Below, in pieces: positions 1 through 7,559 of a stretch of 46,894 nt of DNA. The notes beneath the pieces are model-generated. The model ran no database searches, was not told where the DNA came from, and saw only the letters and a program-made list of their open reading frames with translations. Origin of the DNA: Gordonia otitidis NBRC 100426 (GTDB lineage: Bacteria; Actinomycetota; Actinomycetes; Mycobacteriales; Mycobacteriaceae). Made by a program: the position numbers and the translations under genes. Every line of letters starts with the position of its first letter. Position 1 is the first letter of the stretch. The stretch is taken from the NCBI RefSeq assembly GCF_000248075.1, contig NZ_BAFB01000096.1, forward strand, positions 1-46,894, given 5' to 3'.

Positions 1-854
1 CATTCGAATCGGGAACCGCTCAAGAGAGCGAACATCGCATCCGAGGCGCGTTGCTGACGAGTCCGCCCATCACCGCCGCATACCGCGTCGGCCAAACGTC
101 GTACCGCTGCGACCGCTACCCGCACGTTCTCGGCCGACATCACGGCGGTGAGCTCCCCGACCCCGTCACCACAGTTGTCGGTGAACACACCCCGTTTGTC
201 CAGAGCACGTTCACGACGTTCACGCACCGCATCCGGATCCTGGCGGAACACGATCCGATCAACCATGTCCCGCAGGCGAGGTCGTTTCCACGACCCTCGC
301 CGCTTCCGCAGGGTTGTCGCGATCTGTTCGTCGACAGCGGCCACCACCTCGGGCGGGGTGCCCGGCCCACGCACCAGATCGGTGCGTGAGATGACCAGTC
401 GTGCTTGCTCGACCGACACGATCCCCTCGCGCAGACAGCCGAACACCTGCGGAAGATCATCCCGTAGCACGATCGCCTCGTCGATCATGCGTTCTGCCTG
501 CGGACGTGACACCGCGAAGACTCCTGAGATGCGGGCTGCAGCATCGGATAAGCCGTCGACGATCAGGCCGTCAGTCTCAGCACGCTCGACGACCAGCCGG
601 TCATAGAGCACCCCGATCGATTGATACCGCGCCCACGCCACAAACGCCTCACCGCACCGCAATCGGGTCAAACCTTCTAGTACGGCAACCGTGTCCGAAG
701 CCTCGGGAGCGGCGGGATCGATTCCACCGAGCAACCCGAGCGGCACGCCCGTTGCCCAGTCCGACTGAACAGCATCGGGCGTCGGATCGAATCGTCCCGA
801 ATCATCGCCTCCCGCAGCAGAATCGGCTCCTGGGCCAACTGACTCGATCGACAC
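1..854 (-). CDS. DUF222 / 13E12-repeat family protein (HNH endonuclease type), C-terminus cut off
   Basis: An open frame runs from the window edge to a GTG at 854 and gives about 284 residues of a protein typical of the actinobacterial 13E12 repeat family. A GGGAGG ribosome site lies 9 nt before the GTG. Landmarks include LVVERAETDGLIVDGLSDAA, RISGVFAVSRPQAERMIDEA and DMVDRIVFRQDPDAVRERRE, the helical DUF222 region. Members normally end in an HNH nuclease domain, which here would lie beyond base 1 and cannot be seen. The family is multicopy in many actinobacteria and is often thought to be mobile or selfish; no flanking repeats are visible here. The frame is intact across the visible part. 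Confidence 0.85.
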   Translation of the reverse strand, partial: MSIESVGPGADSAAGGDDSGRFDPTPDAVQSDWATGVPLGLLGGIDPAAPEASDTVAVLEGLTRLRCGEAFVAWARYQSIGVLYDRLVVERAETDGLIVDGLSDAAARISGVFAVSRPQAERMIDEAIVLRDDLPQVFGCLREGIVSVEQARLVISRTDLVRGPGTPPEVVAAVDEQIATTLRKRRGSWKRPRLRDMVDRIVFRQDPDAVRERRERALDKRGVFTDNCGDGVGELTAVMSAENVRVAVAAVRRLADAVCGGDGRTRQQRASDAMFALLSGSRFE

Positions 855-1078
855 CCCGCACCACCTCCCGAGAACCGGATCGAACGTATGAGCCCATACT
901 ACGACCGGCCACCGACAAGAAATCCGACTGCGGAATCGGGGCACAGAATCGACGCTTGAAACCGACATCACAGCGAACCGCCGGCCGACGGGTGTACTGA
1001 GTGGATGTGGGTCGACTGTGAGAATATGCGTGCTGCGGCAACCACATTCGTCGATCGGCACCACATGCGCGGCTGCAC

Positions 1079-1792
1079 TCAGCGGAAGGTCGCCACCCCG
1101 CCCTCTCGGTCGACGAGGTGCGCGTGCTCGTTGAGCGACATCACCGAGACACCGCTGCGCCCTACGAGAAGTTTTGTCACCGAGGCGTTCACCATGGTGC
1201 GGGCCATGGCAGGCCAGCGGTGTGGCGGGACACCCCACAGTTCGGCGATCACCTGCGTGATGGTGCCCGCCGACGACACCACGAGCACGGTCTGACCACT
1301 ACCGGCCAACTCGGCAGCGCGCTCGCCTGCCCCGGTCACCCGTGAGCGGAACTCGGGGTAGGTCTCGCCCGATCCGGATGGCCGTGCGTCGCCTTCGGCG
1401 TCGGCCATGGAGGTCTGGTCGATCCAGTGGGCGAGTCCGGCGTCGAGCCGCTGCTGGTAGGACTTCTGATCGGCGAATTCGTCGGCGTTCGCAGCGCCGA
1501 CGAGCGACGGGAGTTCGTACTCGTTCCACGACGGGTCGACGATCGGCTCCGGCGCTGCGTCGAGGCGCGCGAGCACCCCCGCCAATGTCTCGGTCTGTCG
1601 CGCGAGGTCGCCACTGATCGCAGCGGTCACACCGCTGACCTGTGCCGCCAACAAGGTGCCGGTGAGGCCTGCCTGAACCCGCCCGATGTCGGTGAGGCCG
1701 GGACCGGTCTGGGCCGCGCTGGGATCGCTGTCGGTGACGCCGTAGGCAGTCGGGTTGGCCTGACCGTGTCGCACGAGGTAAATGACTCCCAT
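1079..1792 (-). CDS. Histidine phosphatase family protein
   Basis: This 237-residue protein belongs to the phosphoglycerate-mutase-like histidine phosphatase superfamily. The signature LVRHGQ is at residues 6-11, so His9 would carry the phosphate, with Arg8 in the same pocket. A Glu in WNEYELPSL sits where the acid residue of the family falls, and SSAGTITQVI stands where the second-histidine loop usually lies, so that His looks replaced. The substrate cannot be told from sequence. The ATG at 1792 lies 8 nt behind a TAGGCT -10-like hexamer (1801-1806, minus strand), consistent with a leaderless mRNA. It is divergent from the VOC gene and probably monocistronic. Confidence 0.88.
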   Translation of the reverse strand: MGVIYLVRHGQANPTAYGVTDSDPSAAQTGPGLTDIGRVQAGLTGTLLAAQVSGVTAAISGDLARQTETLAGVLARLDAAPEPIVDPSWNEYELPSLVGAANADEFADQKSYQQRLDAGLAHWIDQTSMADAEGDARPSGSGETYPEFRSRVTGAGERAAELAGSGQTVLVVSSAGTITQVIAELWGVPPHRWPAMARTMVNASVTKLLVGRSGVSVMSLNEHAHLVDREGGVATFR

Positions 1793-1883
1793 GCTCGGTC
1801 AGCCTATGCGGTCGACCCGGCGATCGATCGGCGGCCTCGACCGCAACCGATGACTTCGCGCTCCAGCGTCGGTCGGTCCTTGC

Positions 1884-2312
1884 ATGGTGTCCACCTTGTT
1901 CATCACACTGCCCGTCGACAGCACGCTGAGATCTCGGCGGTTCTTCGAGAGCCTCGGCTTCCGACCCGACGAGGTGTTCTGCGACGCCGGGACGCTGTGC
2001 CTGCCGATCAGCGACGGCACGGTTCTCGTGCTCCTCGCCACGCAGCGGTTTGCCGGATACTCGGCAGGCGAGGCAGCGGTCGACCCCCGTCGAGGGGACG
2101 CAGCCGTGCGCGAGGTGGTGATCGCGTTCTCTGCGGCCTCACGTCACGAGGTCGACGAGATTGCCGACGCCGCGCTTGCCAACGGCGGTTCGACGCTGCG
2201 CGCTCCCACCGACGAGGGTTTCACTTACAGCCGCACCTTCTGCGATCCCGACGGGCATGCCTGGGAGATCGTGTGGATGGACCCCGGCGCCATTCCGCAG
2301 ACATCGAAGTGA
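1884..2312 (+). CDS. VOC family (glyoxalase/bleomycin-resistance fold) protein
   Basis: This 142-residue single-domain protein shows the paired beta-alpha-beta-beta-beta pattern of the vicinal oxygen chelate fold: an N-terminal strand with LFITLPVDSTLRSRRFFESLG, and a closing strand with FCDPDGHAWEIVWMDP near residues 122-137. Such proteins serve as dioxygenases, glyoxalases, epimerases or antibiotic-binding proteins, and the specific reaction cannot be inferred. It is divergent from the histidine phosphatase and convergent with the sigma factor gene, with a stem-loop at 2358-2377 between them. No strong ribosome site is visible before the ATG. Confidence 0.85.
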   Translation: MVSTLFITLPVDSTLRSRRFFESLGFRPDEVFCDAGTLCLPISDGTVLVLLATQRFAGYSAGEAAVDPRRGDAAVREVVIAFSAASRHEVDEIADAALANGGSTLRAPTDEGFTYSRTFCDPDGHAWEIVWMDPGAIPQTSK

Positions 2313-2357
2313 GTGCAGGAATCGACGTGAGCAGACGTCGCAGTGGAGATCAGTCGG

Positions 2358-2377
2358 GTGGGGGGGCGAGCCCCCAC
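2358..2377. terminator. Stem-loop between convergent genes
   Basis: GTGGGGG (2358-2364) pairs with CCCCCAC (2371-2377) around a 6-nt loop. It lies between the VOC gene end (2312) and the sigma-factor gene end (2402). No U-tract follows, as is common in high-GC actinobacteria, so it could serve both strands. Confidence 0.55.
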
Positions 2378-2401
2378 GAACTGGGCAGCCGTCGGATTCG
2401 C

Positions 2402-3475
2402 TCAGTGCCAGGGGCTTGGTTGCACCTGTGGAGGAGCATCGTAGGGCGTCGCGGGGAGACCGAAGCGGGCGAAGTCCCCGGTCAGATCGTCGCCGAAGAA
2501 CGCGACGACATGGGCGACCTCGACCGTCCCGGCGGCGCCGGTTGCGACCACGTCGAGTACCTGGAGTTGGAACGGCCGATGCACGCCGTCGGGTCCGCGC
2601 ATGTAGAGACCGAACGCGGGCTGCCCGTTGGCGGTGGTCGGCAGTAGGATCTGGTCGCCCGCCTTCTCCGCCGGACAGTTGCCGCGAATGAGCGTCGCGA
2701 TCGACGCGGGCCCCTGATACCAACCGGTGAACGGCGGCATCTCCCAGATCGCCTTGTCGGTGAACATGGAGGCGATGGCGTCGACGTCGTAGCGTTCGAA
2801 CGCGGACACGTACCTGGCCAGCAGTTCGCGCTTGGCGTCGTCGGTGATCTCTCCGGGCGAATCACGTTGTGGTGCAGCGTTCCTGAGCTGCTCGCGTGCA
2901 CGTTGCAGCAGACTGTTGACCGTCGCCGTCGTGACACCGATCGCGTCGGCGACCTCGGCGGCGCGCCACTGCAGGACGTCGCGGAGGATCAGCACGGCAC
3001 GCTGTCTCTCGGGTAGATGCTGCAGCGCTGCGATGAACGCAAGGCGGATGGACTCGCGTGCGCCGACGACGTATGCCGGGTCGGCGTCGTCGCCGGGGGA
3101 GATCTCGTCCACGGTTCCCGCGAAGGGCTCGAGCCAGGGCACCTCACGGTCGGTGTCGAGCGCGTCGGTGGGGTCGAAAGCGTCACCACCGAGTCCCGAC
3201 GGCAGCGGCCTGCGCTGTCTGCTCTGCAGGGCGGTCAGGCACGTATTGGTCGCGATCTTGTGCAGCCAGGTGCGAACGGACGCGCGGCCGTCGAACCTGT
3301 CGTAGGCACGCCACGCCCGCAGGTAGGTGTCCTGGGTGAGGTCTTCGGCGTCGTGATGCGACCCCATCATGCGATAGCAGTGCGCGAGGATCTCGCGCCG
3401 AAAAGGCTCCGTGGCCGCGTGGAACTCGGCGTCGGAATCGGTCGGTTGCGCAGTGGTGGCGGCCTGCGGTGGCAT
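2402..3475 (-). CDS. ECF sigma factor with C-terminal SnoaL-like domain (SigG-like)
   Basis: A 357-residue sigma-70 family factor. Region 2 is visible near residues 20-85 (REILAHCYRMMGSHHDAEDL, then RAWRAYDRFDGRASVRTWLH) and region 4 near 140-195 (LPERQRAVLILRDVLQWRAA, EVADAIGVTTATVNSLLQRA). The rest, about 205-330, resembles a SnoaL/NTF2 domain (LLARYVSAFERYDVDAIASM, FTGWYQGPASIATLI). This arrangement is that of mycobacterial SigG, where the fused domain is believed to replace a separate anti-sigma factor; no anti-sigma gene is adjacent here. The ATG at 3475 was chosen because upstream codons (to 3604) lack sigma homology. The ligand and regulon are unknown. Confidence 0.87.
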   Translation of the reverse strand: MPPQAATTAQPTDSDAEFHAATEPFRREILAHCYRMMGSHHDAEDLTQDTYLRAWRAYDRFDGRASVRTWLHKIATNTCLTALQSRQRRPLPSGLGGDAFDPTDALDTDREVPWLEPFAGTVDEISPGDDADPAYVVGARESIRLAFIAALQHLPERQRAVLILRDVLQWRAAEVADAIGVTTATVNSLLQRAREQLRNAAPQRDSPGEITDDAKRELLARYVSAFERYDVDAIASMFTDKAIWEMPPFTGWYQGPASIATLIRGNCPAEKAGDQILLPTTANGQPAFGLYMRGPDGVHRPFQLQVLDVVATGAAGTVEVAHVVAFFGDDLTGDFARFGLPATPYDAPPQVQPSPWH

Positions 3476-3679
3476 GTGATTCAGGTTACGGCAGCCCACT
3501 GACAGCCTCCATGGATGAGCAGGTCGACCGCTCGGCGCCCACGTTTGGTGCGAGCGACTTTCGCGCAGGGCGCGCGTAACCCGCGACGGGCGCTCCCCGC
3601 ACACCTATTCTCGCCGGTGGACGACCCTGTCGCGTCGCGGAAGTGGTCCGTGACCTGCGATGGGAGGTGCGTGGGGGAG

Positions 3680-3709
3680 TTGCGGGCCACTGCGCCCGGT
3701 TGCTAGCTT
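3680..3709 (+). promoter_or_regulatory. Promoter-like element driving a leaderless micro-ORF
   Basis: TTGCGG (3680-3685) and TAGCTT (3704-3709) are separated by 18 bp. Seven nt later comes an ATG (3717), the usual geometry for a leaderless actinobacterial start, so transcription would begin at or next to the ATG. Seen in sequence; activity is inferred. Confidence 0.5.
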
Positions 3710-3716
3710 CGAGCAC

Positions 3717-3833
3717 ATGACGAGCGAACACGACGGCGCCTTGGCGCAGATCTCAGAGGTGACCTACGTGATCACCGCTCTGGGGTGCCGTCTGCCGTTC
3801 GCACGTGTGCTGTGTTGCCGCCGAATGCGTTGA
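3717..3833 (+). CDS. Putative leaderless 38-residue Cys-containing leader peptide
   Basis: A small ORF starts exactly 7 nt behind a good -10 hexamer. It begins MTSEHDGALAQI and ends CRLPFARVLCCRRMR, with an adjacent Cys pair and a further Cys 10 residues earlier. It lies in the 515-bp space between the sigma gene and the ROK gene, on the ROK strand, and ends 157 nt before the ROK start. Leaderless short ORFs with Cys runs act as cysteine-responsive attenuators in mycobacteria; whether this is one is inference, because the downstream gene is not an obvious sulfur gene. It has no recognisable domain and might be a chance ORF. From 3834 to 3990 no other feature was seen. Confidence 0.4.
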   Translation: MTSEHDGALAQISEVTYVITALGCRLPFARVLCCRRMR

Positions 3834-3990
3834 ACGCCGAGATCTGACTTTCAGTAATCCATCCGCATTCTTCGCGAATCCTCTGCGATCGTCGTCGACC
3901 GCGCGCCATGATCTCCCGGCCGGCCGCGTGTGAGAACGATGATGTCGCGGCTTCCCGGATTCGCCTGCATCGATACCAGGACACGAACCC

Positions 3991-5307
3991 ATGACTGCAA
4001 CAGTTGATCAGCCCATCCGTACGGCTACTCTTTCCTCACCGGTCCGGCAACCGGCGCAGCGACCTATTCCACGGCGATCGGCCGCGCGACCGACCCCGGT
4101 GCCGGGGCTCGAACCACGCACTGCCAGGAGAGGAGGGCGGCCGATTCAGATCGCGACTCCGCGCCTCGAGCTCTCCGACAAACCCGCCGCACTGGTTCTG
4201 CGTACCGCCCGGCTGTCCGGTCCGATCTTCCGTGACGACGCCGCCGAGGCCACGGGACTGTCGATCTCGACCGTCAACCGACAGGTGGGCGCACTGCTGA
4301 AGGCGGGTCTCCTGCGCGAGCGTGCCGACCTCGCGCCCGCCGGGGCGATCGGCCGACCGCGGCTGCCGTTCGAGATCAACGTGACGGACTACCTCACCCT
4401 CGGCATCCACATCGGATACAAGGTCACCTCCATCACCACCCATGACCTGCTCCATCGTGTGGTGGGTGCGATCCAGATCCCGACGCCGATCGCCGAGTCG
4501 CCCGAACAGACACTGGTGGCCATCGGCGACAGCGCCCGTCGATTCGTCGGACGCTGGTCGAATCGTCGGGTGCTGTGGGCGGGCGTGGCGCTCGGCGGAC
4601 GCGTCGCCCCCGGTGGCTTCGTCGACCATCCGCGTCTCGGCTGGTCGGGCGCGCCCGTGGGTACCGTGATCGCCGAGGCGGTCGGCCTCCCCGTCTCGGT
4701 GGCGTCGCACGTCGAGGCGATGGCCGCCGCCGAACTCGTCGTCAACCCGAGCGACAAGCGGTCGAGCTTCCTCTACTTCTATGCGCGCGAGATGGTCGGG
4801 ATCGCATTCAGTGTCGACGGCGCCGTGCACACGCCGACCGCCGGACCGCCGGTGATCGGGCACTTCCCGACCGGGGCCACCACCCTGCTCGACCCACAGC
4901 ACACCGGTCGACTCGAGCCGACCGCGAGTGACACCGGGGTCGTCGAGGCTGCCGTCGCACTCGGCCTCGAGGTAGCCGACATCGAGGGCGTACACACCCT
5001 CGCCCGAAACGGCGATGCCACTGCCCGCGCACTGCTCGACGAACGCGCGACGGTCCTCGGGCGTGCGGTCGCACTCATGGCTGACATCTTCAACCCCGAC
5101 CACATCATCCTCGGCGGGCAGGCGTTCACCGACAACCCGTCGACCCTGCCACTGGTAGCCGCGGCAATTCGCGAGACCTCGGTCTCGCCGAAACGTGATG
5201 TGCGAGTCTCACATTCGGGCGTGACGGTACAGCAGCAGGCGGCCGGCGCGGTGTCGCTCGACGCCGTGTACACCGACCCGCTCGAGGCGCTCGCCGCGAC
5301 AGCGTGA
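3991..5307 (+). CDS. ROK family transcriptional regulator
   Basis: A 438-residue protein with a basic, Pro-rich N-terminal tail (1-50), a winged helix-turn-helix (about 65-115, with GLSISTVNRQVGALLKAGLL) and a ROK domain. The sugar-kinase features are eroded: the phosphate motif reads LGIHIGYKVTSI rather than DxGxT, and no CxCGxxGC zinc motif is seen, so it is more likely a sugar- or ligand-sensing regulator than a kinase. NPDHIILGGQ near residue 370 is typical of the ROK C-lobe. Rv0485 of M. tuberculosis is a likely relative (from memory). The start has an AGGA 9 nt upstream. Its target is unknown. Confidence 0.85.
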   Translation: MTATVDQPIRTATLSSPVRQPAQRPIPRRSAARPTPVPGLEPRTARRGGRPIQIATPRLELSDKPAALVLRTARLSGPIFRDDAAEATGLSISTVNRQVGALLKAGLLRERADLAPAGAIGRPRLPFEINVTDYLTLGIHIGYKVTSITTHDLLHRVVGAIQIPTPIAESPEQTLVAIGDSARRFVGRWSNRRVLWAGVALGGRVAPGGFVDHPRLGWSGAPVGTVIAEAVGLPVSVASHVEAMAAAELVVNPSDKRSSFLYFYAREMVGIAFSVDGAVHTPTAGPPVIGHFPTGATTLLDPQHTGRLEPTASDTGVVEAAVALGLEVADIEGVHTLARNGDATARALLDERATVLGRAVALMADIFNPDHIILGGQAFTDNPSTLPLVAAAIRETSVSPKRDVRVSHSGVTVQQQAAGAVSLDAVYTDPLEALAATA

Positions 5308-5329
5308 GCACAACCCGAGGGCGGAGCCG

Positions 5330-5394
5330 CAGAAACACGTGTTCTTGACACAAGCGAGCGAAGCTTCGCGAGAGGGTGCCAGAAACACGTGTTT
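5330..5394. repeat. Twin palindromes 50 bp apart in a convergent gap
   Basis: CAGAAACACGTGTT occurs at 5330-5343 and again at 5380-5393. The second copy is embedded in the perfect 14-bp palindrome GAAACACGTGTTTC (5382-5395); the first keeps the 10-bp core AACACGTGTT. Between them is another palindrome, GCGAAGCTTCGC (5358-5369). The set fills the 105-bp gap between the ends of the ROK gene and the ABC permease gene. It could be an operator pair, a termination structure or a small dispersed repeat. Confidence 0.6.
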
Positions 5395-5412
5395 CCGCGC
5401 GGAGGCCGAGGC

Positions 5413-6261
5413 TCAGTCTGCGGTGCGTCGTGCGTAGTTCCGCAGGGCGAACGGCATGAACAGCAGCGTGAGTGCGACGGCCCAGATGAGCGTCGACAAC
5501 TCCGGGTAGCGCAGCGGGAGTGCCGCATCTGCGCCGGCCGCCGGGCCATTGCCCCACAGCACACGCATCGCCTGGATGAGCGACGAGATGGGATTCCACT
5601 CTGCGATCGTGCGCAACCACGGTTGCATCGCGGTGGTCGGCACGAACGCGTTGGAGACGAAGGTCAGCGGAAACAGGACGGAGAACATGAATCCGTTCAC
5701 CGCCTCGACCGAGCGCAACCACGAGCCGATCATCACGCCGAACCAGATCATCGCGAAGCCGAACACCAACACCAGCAGGAAGCCCAGGACGCCGTCCCAC
5801 ACCGACGTCGTGATGCGCCACCCGATGATCACACCCGTCAACGCCATCACCACGATGCCGATGGACGAGTGCAACAGGCTGGCGATACTGCGCCCGATCA
5901 ACACCGATGAGCGTCTGATCGGCAGTGACCGGAAGCGATCGATGATGCCTTTCTCGATGTCGGCGGTGATGCCGGTGGCGACGATGAACGCGGTGAACAC
6001 AATCGTCTGGCCCATGATGCCGGGCAGCAGATACTGCTTGTAGTTGATCGCCGGATTGCCCGCACTGATCGCCGGACCGAAGACATAGGCAAACAACACG
6101 ACGAACATGATCGGCTGAATGGTGACGTCGGAGAGCATCTCCGGCATGCGCCGGGTATGGATCATGTTGCGCTTCACCATGATCCACGCCTGCTGCCAGA
6201 CGTTCGTCGGGTGAACCGGCGGACGGTCGACCAACTGGGATGCCAGTGATGTCGTGCTCAT
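5413..6261 (-). CDS. ABC-2 type transporter permease (DrrB-like)
   Basis: A 282-residue integral membrane protein of the ABC-2 export family, about six hydrophobic segments, with a cytosolic N-terminus containing QQAWIMVKRNMIHTRR. The segment FIVATGITADIEKGIIDRFR and the following RSLPIRRSSVLIGRSIASL form the conserved coupling region of daunorubicin-resistance-type permeases. SEVE-like WLRSVEAVNGFMF and SNAFVPTTAMQPWLRTIAEW are also family-typical. Its ATG overlaps the stop codon of the upstream ATPase gene (TCAT on the plus strand, 6258-6261), so the two are translationally coupled and should form one exporter. The substrate is unknown: lipid, drug or polyketide. Confidence 0.9.
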   Translation of the reverse strand: MSTTSLASQLVDRPPVHPTNVWQQAWIMVKRNMIHTRRMPEMLSDVTIQPIMFVVLFAYVFGPAISAGNPAINYKQYLLPGIMGQTIVFTAFIVATGITADIEKGIIDRFRSLPIRRSSVLIGRSIASLLHSSIGIVVMALTGVIIGWRITTSVWDGVLGFLLVLVFGFAMIWFGVMIGSWLRSVEAVNGFMFSVLFPLTFVSNAFVPTTAMQPWLRTIAEWNPISSLIQAMRVLWGNGPAAGADAALPLRYPELSTLIWAVALTLLFMPFALRNYARRTAD

Positions 6262-7373
6262 CGGAGGTCTCCGCTCGATGTGTCGGTGGAAGTGGGCTCT
6301 GTGCCATCCGAGGTTTCTGTATCAGCCGCGCCTTCGGCACGGTCGTCTTGCGCGCCTTCGGCACGGTCGTCCTGCGCGCCTTCGGCACGGTGCCCGGTGA
6401 GGGACAAGAACACGTCATCGAGACTCGGCCGGGCCAGGCCGATGTCGTCGACGGTGATGCCGGACTCGTCGAACCAGCCCGCGATTCGCGTCAGGTCGGC
6501 GAGACCGGATGCCGCCGACGTCAACGTACGGGCGGTCTCGTCGACGAACACCTCGCCACCGTTGCGACGCAGAAGCTCGGATGCGGCGGGCAGCGATGTC
6601 GCGTCGGAGACGGTGATCACCACGCTCGCCGCACCGGCGCGTTCCTTCAGTTGCAACGGGGTCCCCTCGGCGATGATGCGGCCCTTGTCGATGACGACGA
6701 TGTTGTCGGCGAGTTGGTCGGCCTCCTCGAGATACTGCGTCGTCAGTACCAGGGTGGTACCGCCGGCGACCAGGCGTCGCAGCACGTCCCAGAGCTCTGC
6801 GCGGCTGCGCGGGTCGAGTCCTGTTGTCGGTTCGTCGAGAAACAGGACCGGCGGCGCGGCCAACAGGCTGACGGCGAGGTCGAGCCGACGACGCATGCCG
6901 CCCGAGTAGGCGCGCACCTGCTTGTCGGCGGCGTCCGAGAGCGAGAACTGGCCGAGGAGTTCATCTGTGCGCGCAGCCAGCGCCTTGCGCGTGATGCCGT
7001 AGAGACCGCCGACCATGCGCAGATTCTCACGCCCGGTGAGGATCTCGTCGACAGTCGCCGCCTGGCCGGTCAGCCCCATGTTGCGGCGTACCTGTTCCGG
7101 ATCCTCGCGCACGTCGAATCCCGCGATCCGCGCTGTGCCGCTGGTGGGCACGGACAGGGTCGTCATCATGCGGACCGTTGTCGTCTTGCCCGCGCCGTTG
7201 GGGCCGAGCAAACCGAGCACGCTGCCGGTCGGCACGACGAAGCTGATGTCGTCGACGGCGGTGAAGTCGTCGAACTTCTTGACGAGGTGGATCGCCTCGA
7301 CGGCGACGTCGAGGCGAGATGTCGGTGACGGTGCCGGCCCCGTCGCTGCGGACGGCGGTGCTGGTTGGCTCAT
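6258..7373 (-). CDS. ABC transporter ATP-binding protein (DrrA-like)
   Basis: A 371-residue ATPase of the drug-resistance exporter class. Walker A (LLGPNGAGKTTTVRMM) is followed by a Q-loop region, the signature YSGGMRRRLDLA, Walker B (VLFLDEPTTGLDPRSR) and a switch His-region (VLTTQYLEEADQLADNIVVI). A DrrA-type C-terminal domain ends near VFLSLTGHRAEG, then comes an Asp/Glu/Thr-rich tail with a repeated RAEGAQDD unit. The ATG at 7371-7373 was chosen because a GGAG lies 4 nt upstream and the longer 37-residue extension is not family-like. It energises the permease encoded immediately downstream. Confidence 0.92.
   Translation of the reverse strand: MSQPAPPSAATGPAPSPTSRLDVAVEAIHLVKKFDDFTAVDDISFVVPTGSVLGLLGPNGAGKTTTVRMMTTLSVPTSGTARIAGFDVREDPEQVRRNMGLTGQAATVDEILTGRENLRMVGGLYGITRKALAARTDELLGQFSLSDAADKQVRAYSGGMRRRLDLAVSLLAAPPVLFLDEPTTGLDPRSRAELWDVLRRLVAGGTTLVLTTQYLEEADQLADNIVVIDKGRIIAEGTPLQLKERAGAASVVITVSDATSLPAASELLRRNGGEVFVDETARTLTSAASGLADLTRIAGWFDESGITVDDIGLARPSLDDVFLSLTGHRAEGAQDDRAEGAQDDRAEGAADTETSDGTEPTSTDTSSGDLR
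6328..6391 (-). repeat. 24-bp in-frame tandem repeat in ABC ATPase tail
   Basis: A 24-bp unit is repeated at 6328-6351 and 6352-6375, with a third partial copy at 6376-6391. It encodes two RAEGAQDD units followed by RAEGAADT in the acidic C-terminal tail. The unit is a whole number of codons, so copy number can change without frameshift. Confidence 0.8.
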
Positions 7374-7506
7374 GCTTCTCCACGTTATCGGGCGAGTTGG
7401 ACATGGGCGAGTGGGTTTCTCATCGCCTGCGGGGGTTGACCAGTATGGGCGCCCGAACTCATCGCGACCGACCGACGACATCACGGGTTGTGCAGCCAGT
7501 GCACGT

Positions 7507-7559
7507 ATCTGCGGGGATACAGACGCCCTTATCTCGCATCTGCGGGTACACTTCCGCCC
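7507..7559 (+). promoter_or_regulatory. Promoter and direct repeats before the molybdate operon
   Basis: TACACT (7547-7552) lies 7 nt before the GTG at 7560, the leaderless geometry. Two direct repeats, ATCTGCGGGGATACA (7507-7521) and ATCTGCGGGTACAC (7538-7551), are spaced 31 bp apart, about three helical turns, and the second covers the -10. They are good candidates for sites bound by the HTH-Mop protein encoded next. No convincing -35 is seen. Confidence 0.45.

Noticed and set aside
802..1047. 81-residue minus-strand ORF before the DUF222 gene
   Set aside because: It overlaps the well-supported start of the DUF222 protein in another frame and shows no recognisable features.
3753..3992. Two minus-strand ORFs of 70-79 residues opposite the micro-ORF
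   Set aside because: They overlap each other, lack ribosome sites and show no family features.
5330..5395. KstR site at the CACGTG palindromes
   Set aside because: The half-sites AAC and GTT are four bases apart rather than the two required by TnnAACnnGTTnnA.
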